From positions 25,104,720 to 25,168,719 of the forward strand of contig OY720346.1 in assembly GCA_963082975.1 (NCBI GenBank): DNA of 64,000 nt, given 5' to 3'. Below the pieces are notes generated by a model. That model worked only from the letters and a program-made list of their open reading frames with translations. It had not been told where the DNA came from and ran no database searches. The DNA is from Labia minor (lineage: Eukaryota; Arthropoda; Insecta; Dermaptera; Spongiphoridae). The stretch's first letter is position 1. Each line of letters starts with the position of its first letter. This document shows, in pieces, positions 47,722-58,794 of this stretch. The translations under genes were made by a program, and so were the position numbers.

Positions 47722-49955
47722 AAGTTCCACTATTATAATTGCTGAATAATATAAACTAATGGGATTAATTTCTAAAACTATATAAATATAATTATATGTA
47801 TATTTAAAGAAATAATTTATAATAAGAATATTCTGGTCATTTTGTATATATTATACTTATAAAATATGAATAGTTTTTTGTTTTACTTTTTTTTCTTCCT
47901 AATACTGTCAGACTTTTATGTTAATATAATGTTTTTTTAAATTATCTAAATTAGGTATATCAATTTTTACAAAATGGATTCACCTTAAAATACTATTTTT
48001 AAAAGTCTATTGAATTTTTTGATATTGATATATATATAAAAATAATTGAAAAATAATCATAAAATTTGTGTAAATTTATTTTTTCAAATTTTAAAGTAAA
48101 AAACTATCACACTATTTTAACGTAAATAAATTTATAAATTTAATCATATGATAAAATATTATAAAGAAGAAATATTTATTTTAAATAATTATTTTTATAT
48201 AATTTATTTCCAATCAAAAATAATAATTTATTTTGGTAATTAAACTATCATTTACATTGATATTAAAAATGATTCTACAATCAGAATGATATAAATGAAA
48301 ATAATGCGAAAGCTTTTTACGTTTTCAAATTCAATTAAAAAACATTCAAAACATTAATTCTGCTTCTTATTTTATTAAAAATAACATACTTTATAAATGT
48401 AAATATTAATAAAATAGAAAGATATTTTTTTTTATTTTCCTAAATTTTATTAAATTTATTTTGATAATGAAAAGAAATAAAATATACTACAAATATTTTA
48501 AATGAATAATAAAAAAATATTTGTTTTCTTTGTGAATTATGTGACTGTTTATTTAGTCTTCCTCAGTAATATGATAATATTTAGAATTAATCTATAATAA
48601 TGATTTCTTTGTTCTTGTCAAAATAAATTTTTCATTCCAAGTATAAAAAAGATTCAATAAATTTAAATAAAAATAGAATTTTTTGTTGAATCCAATTTGA
48701 CAACTAAAATTGTTTTTTCTATGAATTTTTTTAAGAATATAAATAAAAAATATCATTTATTTAATTAGCAAATTTATATAAATTTACATCTTTTACTATA
48801 TACCGGCCTATTTTGAAGCCTAATTTTTTTACAATAAATAAATAAGTAAATACTATTTGAATTTGAATTGAATACAATCAAAACAAAAACCTCATTTTTA
48901 TATAATATTCATTCGGTTAAAAATGAATGCAAAATTAAAAAGAAAAAAAATGATAAAAATTAAAAATCAATCACTGCCGAATTAGTAGTAAAATTGTGTA
49001 TCTAACTTTTCAAATGAATTCAAATAAATAAATATTTCAACGCATTCCAATAAAACATAGCCGCCACTGCCTCAATAATTCACGTGATCTATCTTGTTGA
49101 TGTTCCAAGAGTCCATCTGTGATAAAGAGGAGTGCAATTCTAACGCGATTTTAATATATAAATCTCTCGCTTTGTATGTTTTTTTTCTTTTAACTTTATT
49201 TATTTATTCTTTTTATTTCTGATTTTAATTTTATACTTCAAAGGAGAGTAAATTTTTAAATCTCCAATAACAAACTAGTCCATGTGTGTATGTTAATTTA
49301 TCTAAGAGATGTAAAAACAAAATACTTCAAATCTATTAATTACAAATCTTATTGTACAAGAATAGAATTTACTTTGTAGTATATATATTTTAAACAAATT
49401 ATTTATTTATTTTTCTATTTGTATATTTATTGTAATACTGAATGTATAATATTAAAATTGATTTAATATACATATGAGAATGTTGTTTTATTTAATTTTT
49501 TTTATATTTTTCAGTCTTAAATAAAATAAATAAATACTGAATTTTTTTTTTATAATTTACTTATATTCAGGAGCCATTTATCAAGATGGGCAGGTGGAGG
49601 ATGGTTGGATGGAGGAAATATATTTTGAAGAGAGAAAAATTAATTATTTTTCAATTTGTATATTTATCCCACATATATTTATCTGATAACATTTTTATAT
49701 AATATCAATAAAATATATTGTAGATATCTTTATCCAGAGGAACCTGGGATAAGAGTTTGAAAAAAGTTAAAAAGAGAATAACCGACTTACAGCAGATCGA
49801 GTAAGACTACAGCAGCTAGTAATCCTCACTCTGACATTTCACCACGACCTATTCCTTATAAAATTCGATAAAACAACAGTTGTTTTAATATTATATACAT
49901 ATCCATTAATAAATAATATTGTTTATTATTGAAAATAATTTTTTCTTCATATTAA
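45721..49955. other. Long AT-rich intergenic stretch
   Basis: No coding potential, RNA gene or clear transposon was found. (TA)n tracts occur at about 47616-47640 and 47690-47717. A slightly GC-richer bit lies at 49570-49625, and another at 49735-49860 on the + strand (SRGTWDKSLKKVKKRITDLQ, then a stop), preceded by a possible acceptor; no family is recognised. Confidence 0.45.
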
Positions 49956-49959
49956 TATT

Positions 49960-50215
49960 TCTATTATTATTATTATTAGTTTTATTTAATAAGCACTACT
50001 GGCGCAGAATTTGCTAAGGGGTTGATATTCATTTACTTACTTATATCGATGAGCTCGTTTCCCTGCTACAGCATTCATTGCCATTTCTCTCCACCTTTTA
50101 TACATTTTCGTTTATCGAAGTAGTCATATCTTCCATTTTTGTCACGATTACATCCTTCCATCGTTTTCTCGGCTTCTTCTATTTTGATTTCCATCATGGA
50201 CCCAATTTGATATTC
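49960..50215 (-). mobile_element. LINE 3' end relic with ATT-repeat tail
   Basis: On the - strand, short frames read RRSRKRWKDVIVTKMEDM, then a WREMAMNAVAGKRAHRYK-like end and a stop near 50053, then a 3' untranslated part and an (AAT)n tail (49961-49978). The pattern R-RKRW-DVV-DM...WR at the end of an ORF is usual for the C-terminus of many insect LINEs. The tail differs from the ATAG tail of the family at 20.5 kb, so this is a second LINE family. Confidence 0.5.
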
Positions 50216-51534
50216 ATTTATTATAATGAAGATCTTATTTCTAAAACATTTAATAAATATGATTTAATAATTGTTAATTAATTAAATTAATTAAATTTAA
50301 TCTTGTGGATTTTTTTACTTTGTACTTTTTAAAATGGTTTAAAATGTTTTTTTTAAAATTAATCGTTGTTTTCTTTATCACATGTTCGGATTTTAAACCA
50401 TTATTTGAGCCACTCAGAAGCCAAACCGATTAACTTCATTTTTAAAATTTTGCTGGTAATGTAATGTAATCTGCAACATATTGAGTGAATATTGAACTTG
50501 ATAATCTTAATATTGCAATTCAATATATATTTTTCTGTAATCAATAACCCTGAATTTTCTACAAGCTGTGAACTTTGGGCTTAATTTCCTCAGTTTGTTT
50601 ATATGTGGAGTTAATAATCGCTTTGGCTTCTCAGTGGCTCAATTTTATCAAATACTAATTTTTAATGAAATAAATATCAATAATAATTATAATTTTCCTA
50701 TATATTTCAAAAATGATATACATATATATGTATATGTGAATAAATGCAATAGTAAGCATATATTAAAATGACAAAGAATTAGATATTTTTTCTATTGGGT
50801 TTTTATTTAACAAGTGAAGGTCTTTAATAAAAGGTTTTTGTCAAATTTTACTATTTAGAAATTTTAAAATTTTTTAATTACTAAAAAATATTGTAAAAAG
50901 CAAAAATTTGTTAATTTTTTTAGATTACTTATATATATATATATATATAGTAGGGAGGCCTGGAAATACAGGTACTCCCTAATAAAGGAATTTAATTTTT
51001 GATCTTTAATTTCTGATTTTGAGTCTTTAAATTGTGAAACGGAGATGTTTCATTTAATGTATATATGTATAGGGAAAGAGCAGTTCATCACAAGGCCAAA
51101 TTGTATATAAAATGTATTATTTTTTCAAAATAAAGAGATTATTATATTATTATTATTATATATATATATTTACAAATAAAAATATAAAATAAATATAATA
51201 TATATAAAATATCTCTAAAAAGGAATATTTTAATTTATTATTTATTTTACAAAAATATTTGTTAAATATTGATTAGCTTTTTTAAAAATATTTATTAAAT
51301 TGTATTTAAAAAAATTTAATATATATAAATTTAATAAAATATAGATTTGATGTGATACAATTTGAATATTTTCATTTAATATATGAGTAAAAAATTCCTA
51401 CATATTAACTTTATGTATCTATAACATATGTTATTTAATATAACAAATCACAATAAAATAATATATAATAATAACAATAATTTATATTTTTATAGATTTT
51501 TTTTCAAATTTAAATGATAACCACATTTGTTTAA
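50216..51534. other. AT-rich non-coding stretch
   Basis: ORFs here are I/L/F/N-rich and random-looking. (TA)n runs lie at about 50930-50949 and 51155-51170. Nothing else was seen. Confidence 0.5.
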
Positions 51535-51705
51535 TTAAATTTGATTATTATATTTGGTATCTGGATCTGAATAATACCCTTCATCCTCGAATATTCTGTA
51601 AAGATCTTCAATTTTTAATCCAATATGACGAAGATTTAGCAGATCGATGATATCATACAATTCATCGATTGGAATTTGAACATGACGAGAAACTTTCGGC
51701 TCCAT
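51535..51705 (-). CDS. Short spliced ORF, 56 residues, unknown function
   Basis: The frame starts MEPKVSRHVQIPIDELYDII and ends GYYSDPDTKYNNQI before TAA. It is acidic, with a likely helical middle (ELYDIIDLLNLRHIGLKIED), and uses a varied residue set unlike the low-complexity ORFs around it. Just upstream an acceptor (TTTATAG at 51717-51723) and a consensus donor (GTGAGTAT at 51781-51788) define a 72-bp intron. With that intron removed, an in-frame stop lies ahead of the ATG, which supports this start. The upstream exon would be 5' untranslated. No family recognised. It could also be a piece of a transposon gene. Confidence 0.45.
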   Translation of the reverse strand: MEPKVSRHVQIPIDELYDIIDLLNLRHIGLKIEDLYRIFEDEGYYSDPDTKYNNQI

Positions 51706-51788
51706 TGTAAAATAACCTATAAATAATATTACAATTATTATTTGATTTAAAAGGTATGAATATTGAGAAAATAAATTATTATACTCAC

Positions 51789-52212
51789 TTTAAACAAGAA
51801 ATTTTGTAAAAACAAATAGAATACAAAAATGTACAAACAAATGTAAATAATGCACAATTTGCAAAATTTTGAACTTGGTGAGTTTAACGCAAGGGAGAAC
51901 ATGCAGTCCAATTGAGTCCAATGCAGTCTTCGGAACCCAAAAGACCTTTTTATATTTGACCTGATTGACCTGATGTCCATCAATGGGGGTGCACTTCAAT
52001 GGGACCGGTGAAATACGAACACCAGATGGTGTTGCAGGAAAACGGTTGACTCTTCAGGCGCCCAAAAGATGGCATCGCAAAAAAATGACCAAAGATCACC
52101 CCCTCCCACAGGCCTTCCGAATTCCCTGGAATTATTTGAATATCAAACTCTACAACCACATACCATCCGTACACATAATATTCGAAACAAACCCAGCAAA
52201 CATGGTATAAAA
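51789..52212. other. GC-richer segment, possible 5' exon or promoter
   Basis: The - strand part next to the donor at 51788 could be the 5' exon of the short ORF at 51535-51705. On the + strand a 75-codon frame (51983-52210: TPDGVAGKRLTLQAPKRWHR) stops just before a strong donor-like GTAAGTA at 52213. A TATAAAAG motif lies at 52205-52212. I recognise no protein and cannot decide which strand matters. Confidence 0.3.
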
Positions 52213-52975
52213 GGTAAGTAAATTTTTTATTATTTAAATTAATTTATTATTTAATTATGAATTATTTTTTATATGTGCATATATTTAGAATTTAATTTTA
52301 TATGAAAAAACTCATTTTATTTTAAGTGTTATATATTTTTTAGAAATTAATCAATTTTTATTAATTTAAAAGTCTAATTAAATTAATTTGTATCCCAATT
52401 AACTAATCAATGTCTTTTTGTTTTATTAATCGTTGTAAATTTTATCATAATATATTTTTTTATATTTCGTTTGTTATATAAAATAAATTTACCGAATAAT
52501 ATAAATATTAAAAAATTTTATGAAATAACGTTTTGCTTAATATCTTAAATTATTTTAAAATTATTTATTAATTTTAATTTATAATTTAATTTAAATATAA
52601 TATATATGTGTTAATTTATCCAATTGGAATTTGCATGGTAGCCGAGCGGAGACATCCCACATTTTTTTCATTTATAAATTTACCCAAATGTACGTAAATC
52701 AGTTGTTTGATAAACTTAGATGATTAAAAATGCGTTGGATTAATTATTCTCAGTTAATCAATGATTTATGGATTTCTTGTGATCTTTTTAAATAGTATCT
52801 TTTTGGAAATAGAAATGATTATTTATTTATTTATTTATAAATTTCCTTCTCAATAAGAACAATTCGTATTTGTTTCATATATTGACATTGAAGAAAATTT
52901 TTAATCCATACATATTAAATTTTATCAAGAACATTATTCGTTTATTTTATTTATATAAATTACATAAAAGTAGGT
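52213..52975. other. AT-rich non-coding stretch
   Basis: A short tRNA-like A-box (GGTAGCCGAGCGG near 52638-52650) occurs without a matching B-box. No gene is supported. Confidence 0.45.
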
Positions 52976-53090
52976 GGAGTTTTCTGTTAATTTAAAAATT
53001 ATTTATTTGGATATAAAACAAACATTTTTGAAAAAAGCATATTTGATTTCAGTAATGCTAATTTTATATCTCAATAAATAATTTTTAAAT
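52976..53090. repeat. Small fold-back repeat, copy 1
   Basis: Inverted arms near 52991-53025 (AATTTAAAAATTATTTATTT...ATAAAAC) and 53054-53090 face each other across about 30 bp. A relative lies at 54219-54345. The two copies flank the THAP-like exon. Confidence 0.5.
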
Positions 53091-53120
53091 TCCCAATATT
53101 CATTCAAAAAAAATTTAAAA

Positions 53121-53146
53121 ATGCCTCCCTCGTCGGTCGGTAAAAA
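53121..53146 (-). mobile_element. Helentron-like 5' tip
   Basis: Only the terminal ACCGACCGACGA and a GGGAGG-like continuation of the family at 14661/28656 are present, on the - strand. It may be a solo tip left by deletion. Confidence 0.4.
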
Positions 53147-53834
53147 CGCTCACACATGCCCACCCTGCCTGCCAGCACTGCCAGCACGAGGTGGGGGACT
53201 AGCTAATGAAACTTCCGGGGACCTTATGTGTATTTGTGCGTGAGAAGTTTAGATGGCGCTTGTGTCATATTTTTTTTTAATTTTACCGCCTTTATGAGGT
53301 TGTTGATAATCATACCACGTGTATATTCAGACCACAACACCTGTCACAATTTAGCTAGCAGACATCCGTAAATATGGTTTATAATGTATGTATAATTTTA
53401 TTATTATATTAATATGTATATATATTTTAATTAATTATATATATTAATTATTTATGTATTTTAATAAATTATATATTTTATATATATTAATATTTCCTTA
53501 TATATTTTATTTACATGTTTTATGTATATAGATTTTAATTAATTATATATTTCAATTGCATGTAGTTTGATCTACAGCAACATAAATTAAATTTAATTTT
53601 AATTAATTCTATATATATACATCATATATATAAATAAAAAATATAATAAAATGTTGAAAAATATATATTATATTTTTTTATAATCGTCCAATGTATTTTT
53701 TTAAGCAATTTCTCATTGGAATTTTTGTATTAATTTTTTAAATAAAATAATATTTACCTTATTATAATTATATACATATATTATATTATATTATATAAAA
53801 TTAACAAATGTATAATAATTTAGTATTTTTGCAG

Positions 53835-53993
53835 AATCCAGGTTATGCAAAATACAAAACAAATGCTTTACCTAGAGAAGAATGGGTTCCCATGTTATGT
53901 TTTCTCACCAATGATAATCTACGTGAAAAGTGGATTAATCAAATAGGCCGTGTGGATTTGCTAGGAAGCTCATGGAGTAAAATAAATTTATAA
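53835..53993 (+). pseudogene. THAP-domain-like exon remnant
   Basis: After acceptor TTTTTGCAG the frame reads NPGYAKYKTNALPREEWVPM, LCFLTNDNLREKWINQIGR, VDLLGSSWSKINL and stop. The order GY...(V/P)-F-x-(T/K)-(D/N)-x-LR-KW---IGR-D...SS-(S)-I is that of THAP zinc fingers, which bind DNA in host factors and in several DNA transposons. The zinc-binding Cys pair before GY and the final C-x-x-H are absent here. An MVYN start with a GTATGT donor at 53373-53390 could be an earlier exon, but it adds no Cys pair. So either an exon is missing or this is a dead remnant. Confidence 0.4.
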
Positions 53994-54218
53994 TTGATTT
54001 ATTATTAATTTATAATTGTTATTAGTTTATTGATTATTTAATTACTATCATAAAATAAAAATATGTAAAAAAGATTTTATTGTTATTGTTAATATTTATT
54101 GTTAATAATTTATTTTAATTTTTATCCTTCTTTAAATAAATATATTACATATAAAACATTACTCTTTTCATTTACATGTGTAAATTTCCTAGCTTCAATT
54201 TAAAAATTGTGAATATTC

Positions 54219-54345
54219 CTGTTAAATGAAAAATTATTTATTTGGAGATAAAACCAACGTTTAAGCAAAAATATCAAAAAATAAAAATTTTTTGATGAAA
54301 TGTCAGTTTTATCTCTAAATAAATAATTTTTCATTTAACTGAAAT
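54219..54345. repeat. Small fold-back repeat, copy 2
   Basis: Arms GTTAAATGAAAAATTATTTA (54219-) and its complement (to about 54342) enclose about 60 bp. It resembles the fold-back at 52976-53090. Confidence 0.55.
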
Positions 54346-54613
54346 TTTCACAATTTTTTTTCATTCCAATTATTCCTTCAAAAAAAAAAAATTAAATTTA
54401 AAAAACACAATAAGCTCCCCCACCCCAAAAGATTTACATCAGGTAGTTACGAGGAGGGTCAATAGATGGCGCCAAATTCTAAATAAATTCAAAAAGCCCA
54501 CCACTCCCCCCACCCGCTTTTCCATCAAGTTGCTGCGTGTTTTACCTAGATAGCGCCAAATAAGGTTCCACAGCAATACAGGGGCGTGTCCGGACTTGTT
54601 GATGGGGTTGATG

Positions 54614-55014
54614 GTTTTTAGATATCTCCATGAATCATGCATTTTCTTAACAGAAAAAAGTATTTTTAGCATGATTTCTCTCCGTCCATCCGTATAGATG
54701 TGTACAGCCTGATCGGCTCAGCCGATTTTGATTAAATTTAATATATCTATTTAATGCATCAGTGGGCTGAATTGATCATCTTTTGGTGAAAATCCGGAAA
54801 CTGGAAGTGATAGTATTAGCGATCGACGATAGGAAGGGAAGGGTACTTTTCACACCAAATTTCACATGAGGAGATTTTTATTATTTATGTATCCATATCT
54901 GTTTTTTATTACATTAATAGATATATTAAAATTATTTGAAATTGTTTCTGTAGCTGCTAATTAATTTACTTCAAACCGTCGGTCGGTTCGGACCTGGCCA
55001 CAGGTCAACTTATT
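54614..55014 (+). mobile_element. Helentron/DINE-1-like element, copy D, 5'-truncated
   Basis: The copy begins inside the family at the TTTTTAGATATCTCCATGAATC segment, has a short GTCC microsatellite, loses the TGACGTCA region, and runs to the normal 3' end with the GACCTGGCCACAGGTC hairpin and AACTTATT. Confidence 0.8.
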
Positions 55015-55015
55015 T

Positions 55016-55235
55016 CTGTTAAGAAAATGCATGATTCGTGGAGATATGTAAAAATCTCCACATGTGAAATTTGGTGTGAAAACAATACCTACCTTACTAT
55101 CGTCGGTCGGTAAAAATATTTATGTTATATTCATATCTGTTTTTTATTACATTAATAGATATATTATTATTAAATTATTTGAAATTGTTTCTGCAGCTGG
55201 AAATTAATTTACTTCAAACAGTCGGAAAACTTATT
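55016..55235. mobile_element. Helentron/DINE-1-like element, copy E, inverted 5' half plus direct 3' half
   Basis: From 55016 to about 55115 the family's 5' end is present in - orientation, ending in the reverse complement of ACCGACCGACGATAG. From about 55116 the family's 3' part resumes in + orientation and ends GTCGGAAAACTTATT, lacking the terminal hairpin. Copy D ends exactly where this starts. Confidence 0.75.
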
Positions 55236-56613
55236 TTGTTAATAATTTATTTTTATTTTTTATTTTTTTTTTTTTTGTTAATAATTATTACATTTTTATT
55301 TGTTGGAAAATTATTTCTACTTTATTGTTTTCGGAATAAGTATATTCTCTTATTATAGAGATACTTATTGTTTGTCTCAAAAGTCTACCTACAATAATTC
55401 CTTACCATTGTATGATTCAAAATACAATTCAAAATATTTAATAGGACATGACATGATCTTAGTATTTTTCCCATCCCAGAATATTTGCTAATATTATATG
55501 TTGGAGTTCCAATTACCTGCATATTTAATGGCAATTTCAATGCTGAATATGCTTTTAAATAAAAAAAAAATTTGAAGAAAGTAAATGGAATTATTATTAT
55601 TAAGAATCAACAAATAAATTTATTAAATACACATCTAAATATGTAAATAAATCTATATATAAATTTAATAAATATTCAAACAATAATTGAAACAATATAA
55701 ATAAAACGATTCAATATTTTAATTACATTGTGATTTATATTTTTATTTTTATTACAACTGTTATTATGGGTATGTTATTTTTGACAGTTTAAAAAAAATT
55801 AAAAATATTAATAAAATTTATCAAATTCATTTTAATTAAAATTAAGATTTCCAATTATTTTTATTTATTTATTGTAAATTTTTCAATGTAACCATGGTAA
55901 CCATAAATAGACATTTACCAAAATATTACTAATTAAATTAATTTTGGATTTAACTACACTAAACCTTCCCTGGGATGCCCACAACAATCCCTGAAAGATT
56001 CACCGTAATCGCGCGCGGACGGGTAGTTTTTTACTATTTGACAGACACACACACACACACAGACATTGCTTTTATATATATAGATATAAAGAATATGTGG
56101 AAAAGGATATGGGATTGAATAAGTAAAACAAAATAAATTCACAAATTTCATTTTATAATATTTATTAATATTAATGCATTTTTATTATATTTAATAATTA
56201 ATATTAATATTAATTAAGAGATATACATTAAAAATATTAAATACAATCGTCTTTTTTAAATAAAACATCAATTTTTCATTTAAATACAAATATATAAGAG
56301 TAATTTATTTAATTTTTATATGAAAGTAATATTTTCACATCGTAATAATATTCAAAATTCAATAAGTATTTTGTTAAATTTTTAGTTCAACATAGGTACA
56401 TTGATAATTTTTTACATTTTTAATATTAAAGTTGTCTATATACATAATTATTAAAAAGTACATGAATCTATTTTTATTCATTTTAATATAAGTACACCTA
56501 TACTCTTTTTATTTCAATACAACCATACAATGAGAATTTATTTATGTTTTTTTTATTAAAGATGTATTTTTAATTAAAAAAAAATTTATATAAATATTAT
56601 TATTATATATGTA
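55236..56613. other. AT-rich stretch with one GC-richer repeat relic
   Basis: At about 55950-56095 a patch with CGCGCGCGGACGGG-like bases and a (CA)n run (56044-56060), ending in TTTTATATATATAG, looks like part of a dispersed repeat of unknown class. No gene is supported. ORFs at 55122-55491 are low-complexity reads over repeats. Confidence 0.4.
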
Positions 56614-58081
56614 TTATAAAATATCCATCATATACATTGAAATAATTTCGATATTACTTGCACAAGGTAACAATTTTTTACAAATGCCAACTTCCTCTCT
56701 TATTGTATCATCATCGTCATCATTTGTATCAGTTGTATAAATGTACAATGTATGAAGACGCAAGTATTTGTTCATTTTAATTATAGAATTAACTTGTGTC
56801 TTTTTTGTCAATGGAAGAATTAATTGATATAATTTTTTACATTTAAAAATGTATGGAAGTACGTTATTCGATATTTTATCACATGCAAACAATGATAAAA
56901 TATTTAATTTTTTTATTTGATGGATATCTTTTAGATAACTACTTCTTAATAAATCACAGTATTCTAATCGGAGATCTGTTAAATTTTCAAACTGATTAAG
57001 CATTTTCAATGCATTTCTATGAATATTGTCGCATGATTCTATTTTCAAATTTGTTAATGGTAACCTTTTTTCAAGAAACACTTTAACTACATAGTTGTTT
57101 TGTAAAGGATTTTATTTCTATTAACATTACTTTTTTCAATTTACCTAATGGTGCAATTTCAAAATAACTCCTGAGAATTTCTTCAGGGCCATTATATCTA
57201 ATTTGTAGATGTTCTAAATTTTCTAATTTTGACAAATAAGATGGCCAGGTTTTATTATCAGAATGAAAAGCGATTTCCAATTTTCTTAAATTAGAAAATT
57301 TAACTATGGATTTCAAGGGTTCCATTCTTTTTATTAATAATATCGGCAAATTTAATGTTACAAGATTGTTCATTTTCATTATTAAGTTATTTATACTTTT
57401 ACTACAAAAACATTCATATGGAAGACTTAAATTTTTTAAATTTGGAAAAAACAAATTAATATCCCTTAGAAAAATATCATAATTTAGTCTGGACCCTTTG
57501 ATAATAATTTCTTCTACCTTATTGAAAATAGGACAATTTGGCAATTTACCTTCTTGGATTTCACTTGATAATTTTATTAGAAGATCTCCTATTAGAACTA
57601 ATTGACTTTTGGAGAAATCTTGAAAAACAATTTTTTTTAATCTTGGCATGGATGAATGTTTTAGCAACTTGATTAAAAATTCCAAATTCGATTCACTTAC
57701 ATCAACAGTTTCTATTAAAAAATGGAATCGTTCAAAAAACTGTTCAGCGTAGAAGGAATTTGGACCGTCGAATAAAATAGCAGGCAAAGAATAGACAATT
57801 CCAGTATTAATAATCACATCATAATAATATGGGTCTTCACTAAAAAGAACCAATTCTTGGATTGTTGTATATTGCAGGATATGACCTATTAATTCTTGCG
57901 GTAATCTCCTCATATGTTGATCGAATTCTTCATTATCACTATAATTAACAGATAAACAGATTTACAAAATTAAAAAATGTTTTTTTATTATTATTCTACA
58001 TAAATATCTTTTAAAAATGTGTAATACTTACTGTTGATATTGAGAAGTCATTTTCTGAACACAATGGTTGTTTTTTTTCAT
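56614..58081 (-). CDS. F-box / leucine-rich-repeat-like protein, two exons, one frameshift
   Basis: Exon 1 (58032-58081) encodes MKKNNHCVQKMTSQYQ and part of a His codon. The 93-bp intron 57939-58031 has donor GTAAGTAT and acceptor ATTATAG; exon 2 continues DNEEFDQHMRRLPQELIGHI. The segment LPQELIGHILQYTTIQELV is an F-box-like start. About ten irregular leucine-rich repeats follow (for example FPNLKNLSLPYECF, LRKLEIAFHSD, LTNLKIESCDNI, LTDLRLEYCDLL). F-box/LRR proteins are substrate receptors of SCF ubiquitin ligases; the target is unknown. Around 57090-57120 the frame shifts: the upstream frame ends at 57083, while the next repeat continues in another frame (NPLQNNYVVKVFLEKRLP). This is either a sequencing error at the AAAA run or a young pseudogene. 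Full length would be about 457 residues. A second in-frame ATG (MTSQ) is at 58051. Confidence 0.75.
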
Positions 58082-58794
58082 CTTTTTGGATGGAATGATT
58101 AAAAAACAAAAAATCAAATCAAAAACACAACACAACAAATTCAAAAGTACACTCAGTTAGCATGCGTGTTAATGTTCACTTGGTGAGATGCAGAGAGCAA
58201 ATGGTAACTGAAGGAATTTGAGGGTGCCGTTTAAGTCGAAAAAAGGGAAATGTCAAAAAAGGCAACCAATCAGAGGACCGCTTAAGTGAAAATAAGAAGA
58301 GTGGGGTTCGAACCTTTTTTCTACCTCCCTATTATATTTTTTCAATATTTTGATGAATATGCTTTTAATACGCAAAAATGTAGAAAATTCTAGAAAGACA
58401 TTTCTAAAAGACATACTAATAAAAAAACATACTAACTCTCATAAATTAAATAAGTAGAACAAAGAGATTGAGAGAAAATATTTTCTATTGATAAAGACAA
58501 ATTTTTCCACAATTCTTTTATACAAATTCAACAAATAATAACCATATTTTTTTTAAAGTGGATCTATTTTCAAAGGTTTGAAAAAGTCCTTTTTGTTGGT
58601 TTGACCTTTTTTTCATTCTTCTACAAGTAAACAAAATTCAATTTTTAATGAACAAGGAACCACAAATTAAAAATAAAATTTCATAGATTTTTCAAATACC
58701 TGAATATTTTTCTTCTTGAAAAATTATTTTAAGATAATATATAAATTATAATTTAATATAATATAATAATATACGATAAAAATACGATAAAAAT
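58082..58794. other. Upstream region of the F-box-like gene
   Basis: A GC-richer patch at 58150-58320 lies 70-240 bp upstream of the - strand gene and includes a CCAAT box (CCAATCAG at 58266-58273, + strand reading). It is a plausible promoter region (inference). The rest is AT-rich with no gene. Confidence 0.4.

Noticed and set aside
52636-52652. tRNA-like A-box GGTAGCCGAGCGG
   Set aside because: No B-box within 30-90 bases and no foldable tRNA; too short to call.
58290-58325. GGTTCGAAC followed by a T run looked like a tRNA B-box plus Pol III terminator
   Set aside because: No T-arm stem, no A-box at the right distance and no cloverleaf on either strand.
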